From assembly GCF_006715975.1 (NCBI RefSeq), contig NZ_VFOF01000001.1:1436001-1500000 (forward strand): a stretch of DNA of 64,000 nt. The letters run 5' to 3'. Below the pieces are notes generated by a model. It had not been told where the DNA came from and ran no database searches. It worked only from the letters and a program-made list of their open reading frames with translations. Source of the DNA: Zymomonas mobilis (GTDB taxonomy: Bacteria; Pseudomonadota; Alphaproteobacteria; Sphingomonadales; Sphingomonadaceae). The position numbers and the translations under genes are program-made. Each line of letters opens with the position of its first letter. Positions within the stretch are counted from its first letter, which is position 1. Positions 56,030 to 64,000 of the stretch are shown in pieces.

Positions 56030-57796
56030 TTAGAAGCCGACAGCGGTACCTTCCCGTCGGACATCGGCGCCCCCTTCATAATAATTGCCACGCTTGATGA
56101 TGGCATGAAGGCCGGATTCTTCATGTCCTGCCGGTTGTAAGGTTACGCCCAAATCTTTCAGGCCTTGGGATATTTTGGCAGGGAAAGGATCGGAATAAAA
56201 AGTGGTGCCATGAGCCACCAGATTAGGCAGTGCCAAGGCTTTATCAACCGGCATATGCCAATCAAGAAGTGCCACGATAGCTTTCAGATTATAGGCTTGA
56301 ATAGAGCTACCACCGGGAGAACCCAAGGCGGCAACAAATTGGCCTTTTTTATCGAAAATAATAGTCGGTGCCATCGTTGAACGCGGGCGTTTATCGCCGG
56401 AAACGGCATTGGCCGCCGGTGTTTGGTCATAGGCCTGTGGCGAGAACGAGAAATCGGTCAACTGATTATTCAGGAAGAAACCACCGACCATGCGCCCCGT
56501 ACCAAAAATATTTTCAACGGTTGTCGTCATGGATACCGCGTTGCCTTTGCTATCGACAATAACGATATGAGTTGTTCCCCCCGGTTCAAGGGTGGCATCC
56601 GTGGTGTAGCTGGGTGCGCCTTTCGGATTACCATGAAGAGGTGCATCAGCCATGGCCTTGTCACCGATTAATTTTGCCCGCTCGGTAAGATAACCGGCAT
56701 CGAGTAAGCCCATAACCGGCACTTTGACAAAATCGGGATCGCCCACAAAATAATCGCGATCGGCATAAGCCAAACGGCTGGCCTCGGCAAATTCGAGCCA
56801 TGCTTTGGGATCATCGGCGTTACGCTTGGCGATATCGGTATGTGATAATAAGCCCAAGGCTTCTTGAAGGCCGACGCCGCCGGAAGGGGCATCCGGCGTG
56901 CAGACAACATAAAGATGATAGCCTTTACATAAGGCTGCCCCCGATTTGGGGTGATAGCCCGCAAGGTCAGCCATGGTCATGCTGCCCGGCAAGGGGCCTT
57001 GATGCACCTTATCAACGATTTCTTGTGCGATAGCGCCTGTCAGTATCGCAGATGAACCCTGTGCGGCAATAGCTTTTAAGCTATTCGCATAAGCGGGGTT
57101 TTTAAGGACATCACCAGCCTGATAGCGTTGGCCGTTTTCTTTGACAAAATAGCGAATGGCGTCTTCGGTATAGGCTTCGGGAGAATGGCCGTTAATCATA
57201 CCGGCAAGACGCGGCGAAACGGCAAAGCCCTGCTCTGCCAATGTGATCGCAGAGTTGAACAATTGATTCCATGGCAGATAGCCATGTTCTTTTTGTGCCA
57301 TTTCCAGCATGGCAACAGCACCCGGAACGCCAGTTGCACGCCCTGAGACAACCGCTTTTTTAAAAGGAATAGGGTTTTTGTTTTCGTCCAGAAACATATC
57401 GGGCGTTGCATCAGCGGGTGCCGTTTCGCGACCATTATAAGCCGTTACTTTATGCGTTTTGGCGTCATAATAGGTCATAAAAGCACCGCCGCCGATGCCA
57501 GAGCTTTGCGGTTCGACCAATCCCAAAACAGCTTGAATAGCGACCGCCGCATCAACCGCGCTACCACCTGCCTTTAAAACTTCGTAACCGGCCTTCACCG
57601 CCAAAGGATTGGCGGCAGCCACCATGGCATGGGCAGCGATTGTCTTTTTAGGAAGATTGGCAACATCAGACCAATTGATTTCTTTTGAAGTCGTGGTGGC
57701 TGGTTGCGTTTGACGAGCCAAGGCCAAATGGCTGGTAGAAAAAGCAATGAGTGCAGAAAAGGCAGTCAAGAAACGACGATGCCGGAGAGAAATCAT
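56030..57796 (-). CDS. ggt: Gamma-glutamyltransferase
   Basis: A 588-residue secreted enzyme. The signal peptide is about residues 1-27 (ending LALARQ). GGSAVDAAVAIQAVLGLVEPQSSGIGGGAFMTYY is the large-subunit signature, and autocatalytic cleavage should occur before the nucleophile Thr in GGTTHIVIVDSKGNAVSMTTTVENIFG. RPRSTMAPTIIFDKKG, ALGSPGGSSI and the final GGADVRREGTAVGF are typical. It hydrolyses glutathione or transfers its glutamyl group in the periplasm. Confidence 0.96.
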   Translation of the reverse strand: MISLRHRRFLTAFSALIAFSTSHLALARQTQPATTTSKEINWSDVANLPKKTIAAHAMVAAANPLAVKAGYEVLKAGGSAVDAAVAIQAVLGLVEPQSSGIGGGAFMTYYDAKTHKVTAYNGRETAPADATPDMFLDENKNPIPFKKAVVSGRATGVPGAVAMLEMAQKEHGYLPWNQLFNSAITLAEQGFAVSPRLAGMINGHSPEAYTEDAIRYFVKENGQRYQAGDVLKNPAYANSLKAIAAQGSSAILTGAIAQEIVDKVHQGPLPGSMTMADLAGYHPKSGAALCKGYHLYVVCTPDAPSGGVGLQEALGLLSHTDIAKRNADDPKAWLEFAEASRLAYADRDYFVGDPDFVKVPVMGLLDAGYLTERAKLIGDKAMADAPLHGNPKGAPSYTTDATLEPGGTTHIVIVDSKGNAVSMTTTVENIFGTGRMVGGFFLNNQLTDFSFSPQAYDQTPAANAVSGDKRPRSTMAPTIIFDKKGQFVAALGSPGGSSIQAYNLKAIVALLDWHMPVDKALALPNLVAHGTTFYSDPFPAKISQGLKDLGVTLQPAGHEESGLHAIIKRGNYYEGGADVRREGTAVGF

Positions 57797-57957
57797 TTTT
57801 TTGATCTTTCTGTCTTGGGATATGGCCTTGAAAAACGCCGATATAAAAATTCTACAAGAAAGATTCCGATACGACCAGCCTTTAATAAACTTGCGATAGA
57901 GACATCATAAACTTGTTCTTTCTTGCTTTCATAAAAAGAAATGTTACCTTTGCCGAT

Positions 57958-60126
57958 ATGACGATATTGGCCTCCGTTTACCGCGCCTTTGGCTGCCTTT
58001 TTTGCTGGGCTTTAGCCCTTTTTCTATTTCCTCTTTCAGCAGCGACATTATCCGATAGTGACAGTGACCTTCATATCGAGCCGCAATTTATTGCGGAAAG
58101 CTCGACCCCGATGGCGGGTGGCAAGGTGACTATAGCTTTGGAAATGAAGCCGCATAATGGCTGGCACGGCTATTGGAAAAACGGAGGTGATGCTGGACAA
58201 GAAACCGAAATCATCTGGCATTTTCCACGAAAGATAACAGCGGGGGCTATCCAATATCCTATACCGGAAAAGATGAAAGTCGCCGGTTTGATGAGCTATG
58301 TCTATCGCCATGATTACAGATTATTGGTTGACCTTAATATTCCAGCGGGTCTGCCGATTGGGACAGAGTTACCCATATCCGCACAGTTAAATTGGCTGGC
58401 CTGCACCGATACCAGTTGTGTGCCGGAAACCGCAGAACGCCATTTCTTGTTGCGCATCGGCAAAGGGGAAGTGTCGCCGGAGAACCAAAGTCTGTTTCAG
58501 ACTTTCCGTCGTGCATTACCCGAAACCAGCGGAATACCGGCTTTATTCGCAGAAAAAGAGAATAACATTGTTCTGAAGCTGGATTATCCGGAACAGGAAA
58601 AGGTTAATACCGCCAGCGATGGTTTGTGGTTTTTCCCATCTCAAGATGGCGTTTTTGACTATAGCGCCAATCAGCAGCTTTTCAGACAGGGGGATACCCT
58701 TTTCCTTGTTTTGCCGCTTCGCAATAAAGCGCAGATACCATCGAATATCGAAGGTGTTTTGCGTCTGAAAGATAATCAGGGTTTCTGGATCAATGCCCGA
58801 AAGGATAGCATTAGTTTACCGGATAAAGCACCCGTTATTCTTTCGTCGAATAGTGAAGAAGGCCAAGCGAAAACGGTAGCAGCGAACCCTGCCAATCAAG
58901 AAGAGGCGCCACCGCGCCATAGTGGTAAGCTGTTATGGCTGGCTTTGGGGGGCGCATTCATCGGTGGCTTGATTTTAAATATCATGCCCTGCGTTTTCCC
59001 GATTTTGAGTTTGAAAGCGTTAAGCCTCGCCCGCACCCATGCTCCCGAAAAAGCACATCGTCTGGAAGCATCGGCCTATAGTGCAGGTGTGATTATGGTC
59101 TGTTTAGGATTGGGAGGCAGCTTGCTGCTGTTCCGTGCTGGCGGCCATGCGGTCGGATGGGCATTTCAGTTGCAATATCCCCATATTGTTTTGGCCTTGA
59201 TGGTTCTAACCGCGATGATCGGCTTTAACCTTGCCGGATTATTTGAGCTCCCCAGCTTTAACGGTGGAACGAACCCGAAGCAGGATAGCCTTTTGGGTGC
59301 CTTTACGACCGGTGCTTTGGCAGCCTTTATCGCCACGCCTTGCACGGGGCCGTTCATGGCAGCCGCAATTGGGGTTGCATTGGTGTTATCCCCGATTGAA
59401 TCTTTAATGGTATTTGCTGGATTAGGCTTTGGGATGGCTTTGCCATTTTTGGCCATTGGTTTTATTCCGTCAGTGCGCCGTTTGTTACCAAGACCCGGAG
59501 CATGGATGGCAACCATGCGGCATATTCTGGCCATACCAATGTTTATCACTTCTTTGTGGTTAGGATGGACATTAGGGCATCAGATCGGAAGCGATGGTTT
59601 AATCGTTGCCTTGGGTATCTGTCTGTTGTCGGCATCAGGTCTTTGGTGGACGGGCAAAAGACAGCAAAAAGGTAAAGATTACAGTTTCTTGCCAGCGTTG
59701 ATTGCGATCATCTTTTCGGTGATTATTGGGGCATTCACCCCTTCTCGACCGATTGCCCAAGAGGCTTCGCCAAAGACAGAAACGGCGGCGGATGCCCCAG
59801 AGGTGCAGCGTTTTAGTGAAAATGCGGTAGAAGAACTGCATCGTCAGAAAAAGCCGCTCTTTATCTATTTCTCGGCTGATTGGTGCCTCACCTGTAAAGT
59901 AAACGAAAAAATGGCGATTGATCGGGACAGCACGCGTCAGGCTTTTCGACAAAAAGGGATTGTGACCTTGCATGGCGACTGGACGAATGGTGATCCTGAA
60001 ATTACCCGTTTTCTAGGCAAGGTGCATCGTTCGGGTATTCCGCTTTATCTTTATTATCCAGCGGAAGGTGAAATCCAAATATTACCGCAAATTTTGACAA
60101 CAGGGTTATTGCAGAATTTGGGCTAG
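57958..60126 (+). CDS. ScsB/DsbD-type thiol:disulfide interchange protein
   Basis: A 722-residue membrane protein. It has a signal peptide (about 1-30), an N-terminal periplasmic DsbD-alpha-like domain (WHGYWKNGGDAGQETEI; LNWLACTDTSCVPETAERHFLL), a membrane domain with the conserved cysteines in NIMPCVFPILSLKALSL and IATPCTGPFMAAAIG, and a C-terminal thioredoxin domain with CXXC in FSADWCLTCKVNEKM. It carries electrons from cytoplasmic thioredoxin to periplasmic acceptors. I start at ATG 57958; a TTG at 57913 would add 15 residues. Divergent from ggt. Confidence 0.92.
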   Translation: MTILASVYRAFGCLFCWALALFLFPLSAATLSDSDSDLHIEPQFIAESSTPMAGGKVTIALEMKPHNGWHGYWKNGGDAGQETEIIWHFPRKITAGAIQYPIPEKMKVAGLMSYVYRHDYRLLVDLNIPAGLPIGTELPISAQLNWLACTDTSCVPETAERHFLLRIGKGEVSPENQSLFQTFRRALPETSGIPALFAEKENNIVLKLDYPEQEKVNTASDGLWFFPSQDGVFDYSANQQLFRQGDTLFLVLPLRNKAQIPSNIEGVLRLKDNQGFWINARKDSISLPDKAPVILSSNSEEGQAKTVAANPANQEEAPPRHSGKLLWLALGGAFIGGLILNIMPCVFPILSLKALSLARTHAPEKAHRLEASAYSAGVIMVCLGLGGSLLLFRAGGHAVGWAFQLQYPHIVLALMVLTAMIGFNLAGLFELPSFNGGTNPKQDSLLGAFTTGALAAFIATPCTGPFMAAAIGVALVLSPIESLMVFAGLGFGMALPFLAIGFIPSVRRLLPRPGAWMATMRHILAIPMFITSLWLGWTLGHQIGSDGLIVALGICLLSASGLWWTGKRQQKGKDYSFLPALIAIIFSVIIGAFTPSRPIAQEASPKTETAADAPEVQRFSENAVEELHRQKKPLFIYFSADWCLTCKVNEKMAIDRDSTRQAFRQKGIVTLHGDWTNGDPEITRFLGKVHRSGIPLYLYYPAEGEIQILPQILTTGLLQNLG

Positions 60127-60130
60127 AAAC

Positions 60131-60162
60131 AAAAGAACCGGCGGAAAGGCCGGTTCTTTTTT
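60131..60162 (+). terminator. Terminator after the ScsB/DsbD gene
   Basis: AAAGAACCGGC and GCCGGTTCTTT form an 11-pair perfect stem around GGAAAG, followed by a T-run. Confidence 0.92.
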
Positions 60163-60183
60163 ATTGTCGTGAATGGCGCGTGG

Positions 60184-61113
60184 TTACCGCACGGTACCTT
60201 TTGCCAGCAAGCGAGGTAACAGGGTTAATGCCCCGATAATGGGGAAACGGCGTTGCCACGGCTTGATGATAATTTGCGTACCGGCATGGCGGTTTATTTT
60301 CCAAGCCAGATAATCAAGACCACCCGCAAAGGTGAAGCTGGCCTTAGCAAGACGAAAGAGGCTTAGCCATTTTCCACGCCGTCTTCTTTTTGCCCATAGG
60401 CGCAAGGCCTGTTTTCGGCTGGGCAAATTGCGGCTGAGATGCGCGACCACGGCTTGGGTAATATGGCGATAATAATCGGCATTACTGTCAACGATCAGAT
60501 CCGCACGCCCATCCGATTTTTCAACCCGCAATTCTGCCTGATATGTCAGTCGGAAGGCTTCCCTCCAACGATCAAGCGGGTCTTGCGAACCAGAAAATAA
60601 CGGTGCTGCTGCTTCCAATAAAGTAGGTGCCGCGCAAGCAACAACCGCGGTTGTTGCCTTGATCGCTTCATTATCCTTTGCCCAGACAAGACGCGTCGGT
60701 TGCGCAAAGCGCGCCCAGACCGAAACCGAAAGCGTTTCAAGTGACGCCAATCGCCGGAAATCAGAAAGGGTCAAAACCGCATATTTGGCGACCATGTCTT
60801 TATAGCGGAAAAGAAAAACATTAGGTGGCAGGCATTTATTCGCCCAGACGAGCCAACGGCACGAATAGGCCTGATGATAGTCATCAACAATCAGATAAAA
60901 ATCCAGCATTAAGCCATCAAGATCGGTTGCCCGTAATGCCGATCCGTAAAAAAGCACGGCCTTTGCAGAACCATGCTTGGCCGCGATGGCCGCCGCCATG
61001 TCGGATATATCTGGTATAACTGGCTTCGTTAATTCTTCTCCAATGATGCTTTTCAGGCCATGCACATCCGTATTCTTCCATTTCATTTGCATCATATATT
61101 TATAGCATATCAT
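60184..61113 (-). CDS. Tam41-like nucleotidyltransferase (possible CDP-DAG synthase)
   Basis: A 309-residue soluble protein. Residues about 45-80 (AVLFYGSALRATDLDGLMLDFYLIVDDY) resemble the nucleotidyltransferase signature of mitochondrial Tam41, FYGSG...MLDFxxxVDD, which makes CDP-diacylglycerol. The C-terminal part is basic (RLWAKRRRRGKWLSLFRLAKASFTFAGGLDYLAWKINRH), suiting a peripheral membrane protein. It stands directly downstream of a diacylglycerol-kinase-like gene (53-base gap), which fits lipid synthesis. The start is uncertain (ATGs at 61113, 61095, 61092 and 61086). Confidence 0.68.
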   Translation of the reverse strand: MICYKYMMQMKWKNTDVHGLKSIIGEELTKPVIPDISDMAAAIAAKHGSAKAVLFYGSALRATDLDGLMLDFYLIVDDYHQAYSCRWLVWANKCLPPNVFLFRYKDMVAKYAVLTLSDFRRLASLETLSVSVWARFAQPTRLVWAKDNEAIKATTAVVACAAPTLLEAAAPLFSGSQDPLDRWREAFRLTYQAELRVEKSDGRADLIVDSNADYYRHITQAVVAHLSRNLPSRKQALRLWAKRRRRGKWLSLFRLAKASFTFAGGLDYLAWKINRHAGTQIIIKPWQRRFPIIGALTLLPRLLAKGTVR

Positions 61114-61166
61114 AACTGCGAGAAACGCGGTTAGCCCCCTGCTTTTATAAGATTAGTGCAACAGAA

Positions 61167-62144
61167 TTAGACCGCAAGCTTCACAAAAGAAATAGGCTCT
61201 GTATGCCGTAAAGTAACCGGATGCTCGTCATCGGCAAAGAAAACCTCCCCATCAAGGATAAGATGGGAGCGTTCGCCCGCAATGATGATTTCATCATCCT
61301 GCTTCAGATAGACGCCTTTGATATCGCTTTTTCCTAAGCGGCCAACGATCCCCACCGCGACCGCATGCATCAGATGGAACGGATTTTGGTCGACCATCAT
61401 CAGCTTCATTGACCCTTGATCTTGTGGGCTTTGCTGGAACACATGCGTGCCGACCAAAAGGCGTTCCAAAGTGGTAACCACCATGAGCGAGAAATTACCT
61501 TTAATCTCGCCTTGATGGAGCAAAGAAAGCCTAATCGGGCGCGCAGAACGCGGCAAGAAAGATAATGGTGCGCGGAAAAACAGAGAGATCAGCAAGGCAA
61601 AAGCGGCGATCACATGGCTGATACCATTAGGTAGCCCGAGCGGATAAATCGTATCACGGCAATAGATGATAAGATCGGCCAGTCCTGCCCCACCGAGAAA
61701 CATCCCGAGGACTGGTGGTTTATCGCTATCATCCGATAAGGCGATCAATTCGCGTTTGACAATATGTTCATCAACACCGCCACGGGCAATGTTCATGATT
61801 TTTTGCAAGGCCACAACAGGATCACCTTCCGCCCCTAGATCCAAAGCGATCAGGTTTGTTTTCCCGTTGGGTAGCACTGCAACCGGCGGCACCCTGTCTT
61901 TTTCAAAGAAATTGCCGGTGTAAAGAGCAGTCAAAACAGTTTGGACAGTACCATCCCCGCCATTCACGACCAAAATAGATGGCCGCGTTTTAGCAATACT
62001 GGATAACGCCTCCCCTATCTGTTCCACGGCTTCGACTTCGTAATGGAAGACATCATCTTCCTGAATACAGAAATGCCTGATGTCAGGTAATTTTGCGCGA
62101 TTGCCGGTAGATTGTGGATTAGATAGCAAGGCAACCGAAGTCAT
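61167..62144 (-). CDS. Diacylglycerol kinase-family lipid kinase
   Basis: A 325-residue protein of the DAGK catalytic (YegS/BmrU) family. The nucleotide-binding motif is LVVNGGDGTVQTVLTALY and VAVLPNGKTNLIALDLG follows, both typical although the usual GTxND is changed to GKTN. It should phosphorylate a lipid acceptor in the cytoplasm next to the membrane. Its start overlaps the stop of the DUF2141 gene (ATGA), and the nucleotidyltransferase gene follows, so the three genes form an operon. Confidence 0.88.
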   Translation of the reverse strand: MTSVALLSNPQSTGNRAKLPDIRHFCIQEDDVFHYEVEAVEQIGEALSSIAKTRPSILVVNGGDGTVQTVLTALYTGNFFEKDRVPPVAVLPNGKTNLIALDLGAEGDPVVALQKIMNIARGGVDEHIVKRELIALSDDSDKPPVLGMFLGGAGLADLIIYCRDTIYPLGLPNGISHVIAAFALLISLFFRAPLSFLPRSARPIRLSLLHQGEIKGNFSLMVVTTLERLLVGTHVFQQSPQDQGSMKLMMVDQNPFHLMHAVAVGIVGRLGKSDIKGVYLKQDDEIIIAGERSHLILDGEVFFADDEHPVTLRHTEPISFVKLAV

Positions 62145-62683
62145 CGCGTGACCTCGCTTTTCTTGTTATCCTGACCGGCAGACGCGATCGGTTTAAAACT
62201 GAGACCCTGAATATATTTCATAATAATTTTAATATCTAAAACACTGTTGCTGACGGTAATAGTAGAGGCTTTTAGAGGGGGTTTATGCTTTAACGCAACA
62301 TCCATTAACGACATGGATGGATTACCCGAAAAACCGCCGCCGTCTTCACGGTCGCTATCGCCGTTTTTATGACGCACCAAAACGGTGTAATCACCGGCTT
62401 TTGGCACGGTCAGGCAGACATCAATAGTGCCTTCCGAAGGAAGAGGCATTTCCACGCGATTGAGATATTTTCCTTTTTCAAAATAGACTTTTTGATCGGC
62501 TTCATAAGCCTGAACCCGCAGGGTTCCGTTGCGATTTTTCAGGCCTTCGACATGCACCAGAATAGCCGGTGTCTGGCTTCCTTTTTGGCAGGAAGCGGCA
62601 TACGGCCCCAAAATCGCGGCGTTTGCCGCATTTACGCCTATTATCAAAGGGATGGATGCGATAAAGGCTGTCAATTTCAACAT
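62141..62683 (-). CDS. DUF2141 domain periplasmic protein
   Basis: A 180-residue secreted protein with a signal peptide (about 1-22, ending NAANAA). The DUF2141 domain covers most of the rest: HVEGLKNRNGTLRVQAYE, CLTVPKAGDYTVLVRHKNGD and ALKHKPPLKASTITVS are typical. The function of the family is unknown. It is translationally coupled to the lipid kinase gene downstream, so a role in a lipid or envelope process is likely. The first gene of the three-gene unit. Confidence 0.87.
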   Translation of the reverse strand: MLKLTAFIASIPLIIGVNAANAAILGPYAASCQKGSQTPAILVHVEGLKNRNGTLRVQAYEADQKVYFEKGKYLNRVEMPLPSEGTIDVCLTVPKAGDYTVLVRHKNGDSDREDGGGFSGNPSMSLMDVALKHKPPLKASTITVSNSVLDIKIIMKYIQGLSFKPIASAGQDNKKSEVTR

Positions 62684-62810
62684 GACCTATTTACTCCGGA
62701 AAGCTATAGCCCGAAAATAACGACGCACGGTCATAAAGATTCGGCGTCTCCGTGGATCGTTACTTCTGACTGGTGATTGCGGCCATAAAATGGTGAGGAG
62801 CGCATAAAGC

Positions 62811-64000
62811 TTGAGAATTTTTAATGCTATTGATCGTTATCTGATCCGTCTGATCACAGTACCTATGGTCACAACCTTGATTGTGTCGGCCATGTTAATG
62901 GTGCTGGACAAGATGTTAAAGCTTTTTGACTTCGTTGCCAATCAGGGCGGCCCCGTTAGTGTTGTCTGGCGGATGCTGGCGAATATGTTGCCGGAATATA
63001 TGTCGCTAGGTATCCCAATCGGATTGATGTTAGGTATTTTATTAGCCTTTCGCAAATTAGCACTTCAGTCAGAGTTGGACGTTCTTCGGGCAGTCGGGAT
63101 TAGCTATGGCCGTTTATTGCGTATTCCTTATATTTTTGCCTTTTTCTTTGCGCTTATTAACCTCGCCATTGTCGGTTATATTGAGCCTTATTCCCATTAT
63201 GCCTATGAAGATTTGCGCTACGAATTGCGGTCGGGTGCCTTGGGCGCGGCCATCCGAGTGGGTGAATTTACCAAATTAGGCACCCATATGACGCTACGGG
63301 TTGAAGGCAGTCAGGATAGCGGGCGTAACCTGTCTGGTATTTTTGGCACCAGCGAAGATCCAGATAACGGGCAAAAGTTGACAGTGACGGCTGATAATGG
63401 GCGTTTTATGCCGTCCGATGATCCGAATGTTATTCTTTTGCGTTTAAATCACGGATTGTTAATCCATAATCGGCCTGATTTTACGACGCCTCGTGTGCTG
63501 ACTTTTGAAAATCATGATTTACCCATTAAGTTACCAGCCGTTGAGAATTTTCGTGGGCGAGATGGTAACCAACAGGAAATGACCCTGACAGAACTTTTCT
63601 ATGTTCTGCATCAAAAACACCTACCCAAAAAGCTGAGAAACCAACTACGCGCCAATCTGCATTTTCGTCTGGTTGAAGTGGCGACGATGTTTCTTTTACC
63701 GATGTTGGCCTTGACCTTGGCTATTCCACCAAAGCGTTCTACGTCGTCTTTAGGTGTGTTTCTGTCGATCCTGATTTTGGTCACGGATCATAAGCTGAAT
63801 CAATATTGTCAGGCGATCGGGGGATTGGGCAAAATCGACCCGATGATTATGATGTGGGTACCGTTTATTCTGTTTAGCCTGCTGGTTTGGCGGATGTATC
63901 ATACCTTGACCTATGTACCAGGCGGTCAGCCGATTGGGGCATTGGAATGGTTTTTTGCCCGCATTTCTTCGCGGATTGTCCAATTCTTTAAACGATTTTC
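62811..64000 (+). CDS. lptF: LPS export permease LptF (partial)
   Basis: A YjgP/YjgQ-family permease whose 3' end is outside the window; 396 codons are seen. The frame opens right after a TAA at 62805-62807 and only one codon precedes a TTG at 62811, so this TTG is the start; GAGGAG stands about 11 bases before it. NAIDRYLIRLITVPMVTTLIVSAMLMVLDKM is the first membrane segment, RKLALQSELDVLRAVGISYGRLL the conserved coupling region, and EVATMFLLPMLALTLAIPPKRS begins the last helices. With LptG and LptB it extracts LPS from the inner membrane. Divergent from the DUF2141 gene. Confidence 0.93.
   Translation, partial: MRIFNAIDRYLIRLITVPMVTTLIVSAMLMVLDKMLKLFDFVANQGGPVSVVWRMLANMLPEYMSLGIPIGLMLGILLAFRKLALQSELDVLRAVGISYGRLLRIPYIFAFFFALINLAIVGYIEPYSHYAYEDLRYELRSGALGAAIRVGEFTKLGTHMTLRVEGSQDSGRNLSGIFGTSEDPDNGQKLTVTADNGRFMPSDDPNVILLRLNHGLLIHNRPDFTTPRVLTFENHDLPIKLPAVENFRGRDGNQQEMTLTELFYVLHQKHLPKKLRNQLRANLHFRLVEVATMFLLPMLALTLAIPPKRSTSSLGVFLSILILVTDHKLNQYCQAIGGLGKIDPMIMMWVPFILFSLLVWRMYHTLTYVPGGQPIGALEWFFARISSRIVQFFKRF

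Noticed and set aside
1-64000. CRISPR array, insertion sequence or prophage
   Set aside because: No regularly spaced repeats, transposase, or phage structural genes were seen in any frame.

Overview
The window is chromosomal DNA of an alphaproteobacterium of the order Sphingomonadales, and almost certainly Zymomonas. The decisive gene is a highly conserved pyruvate decarboxylase (29818-31521, minus strand), the signature enzyme of ethanol fermentation in Zymomonas mobilis. From memory it differs from the ZM4 protein at roughly twenty positions and at the C-terminus, so this looks like a divergent Z. mobilis lineage (subsp. pomaceae is one possibility) rather than ZM4 itself. A CtrA cell-cycle regulator, a rapZ / EIIA / HPr cluster, an OmpA with a proline-rich hinge and low-GC intergenic gaps all fit this. 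There are no insertion sequences, phage genes or CRISPR arrays; the window is mostly core genome.

Layout. 1-2719: end of rapZ, a mannose-type EIIA, HPr, an RNA methyltransferase and NAD kinase. 3045-12470: a giant MscS channel, YceI, WrbA, a LysR regulator divergent from a pirin, an MFS exporter and a YpfJ-type zinc peptidase. 12633-22402: tRNA-Asn, aldo/keto reductase, aminopeptidase N, EamA transporter, threonine aldolase, methionine aminopeptidase, a CinA-type protein, a dienelactone hydrolase-like protein and a BI-1 protein. 22676-29253: UPF0303 protein, OmpA, an ABC-F ATPase, a frame-disrupted dnaA and rpsT. 29818-38194: pdc, hemN, a very large Reg_prop/GGDEF sensor and rpsD. 38645-44172: agmatine deiminase plus N-carbamoylputrescine amidase (agmatine to putrescine), tRNA-Val, an SDR, an unrecognised protein, rnc and tRNA-Thr. 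44614-51805: a porin, an ethanolamine-type permease, an AraC regulator, an APH-type kinase and an AGXT2L/ETNPPL-like class III PLP enzyme. 52019-57796: era, a TelA/XpaC pair, ctrA and ggt. 57958-64000: an ScsB/DsbD-type protein, a Tam41-like nucleotidyltransferase, a lipid kinase, a DUF2141 protein and the 5' part of lptF.

The two most interesting points are these. (1) The 44.6-51.8 kb cluster is best explained as an ethanolamine (or related amino alcohol) uptake and catabolism unit that would use a kinase and an O-phospho-amine lyase instead of EutBC. In this organism it would deliver acetaldehyde, the same intermediate that Pdc makes. (2) dnaA is split by a one-base frame change in its linker region: either a sequence error, a real mutation, or a frameshift that is read through. 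A lipid cluster (Tam41-like protein next to a lipid kinase) and several structured non-coding regions (upstream of pdc, upstream of the kinase, and beside tRNA-Val) are further leads. All family calls come from reading motifs by eye; no database search was run.
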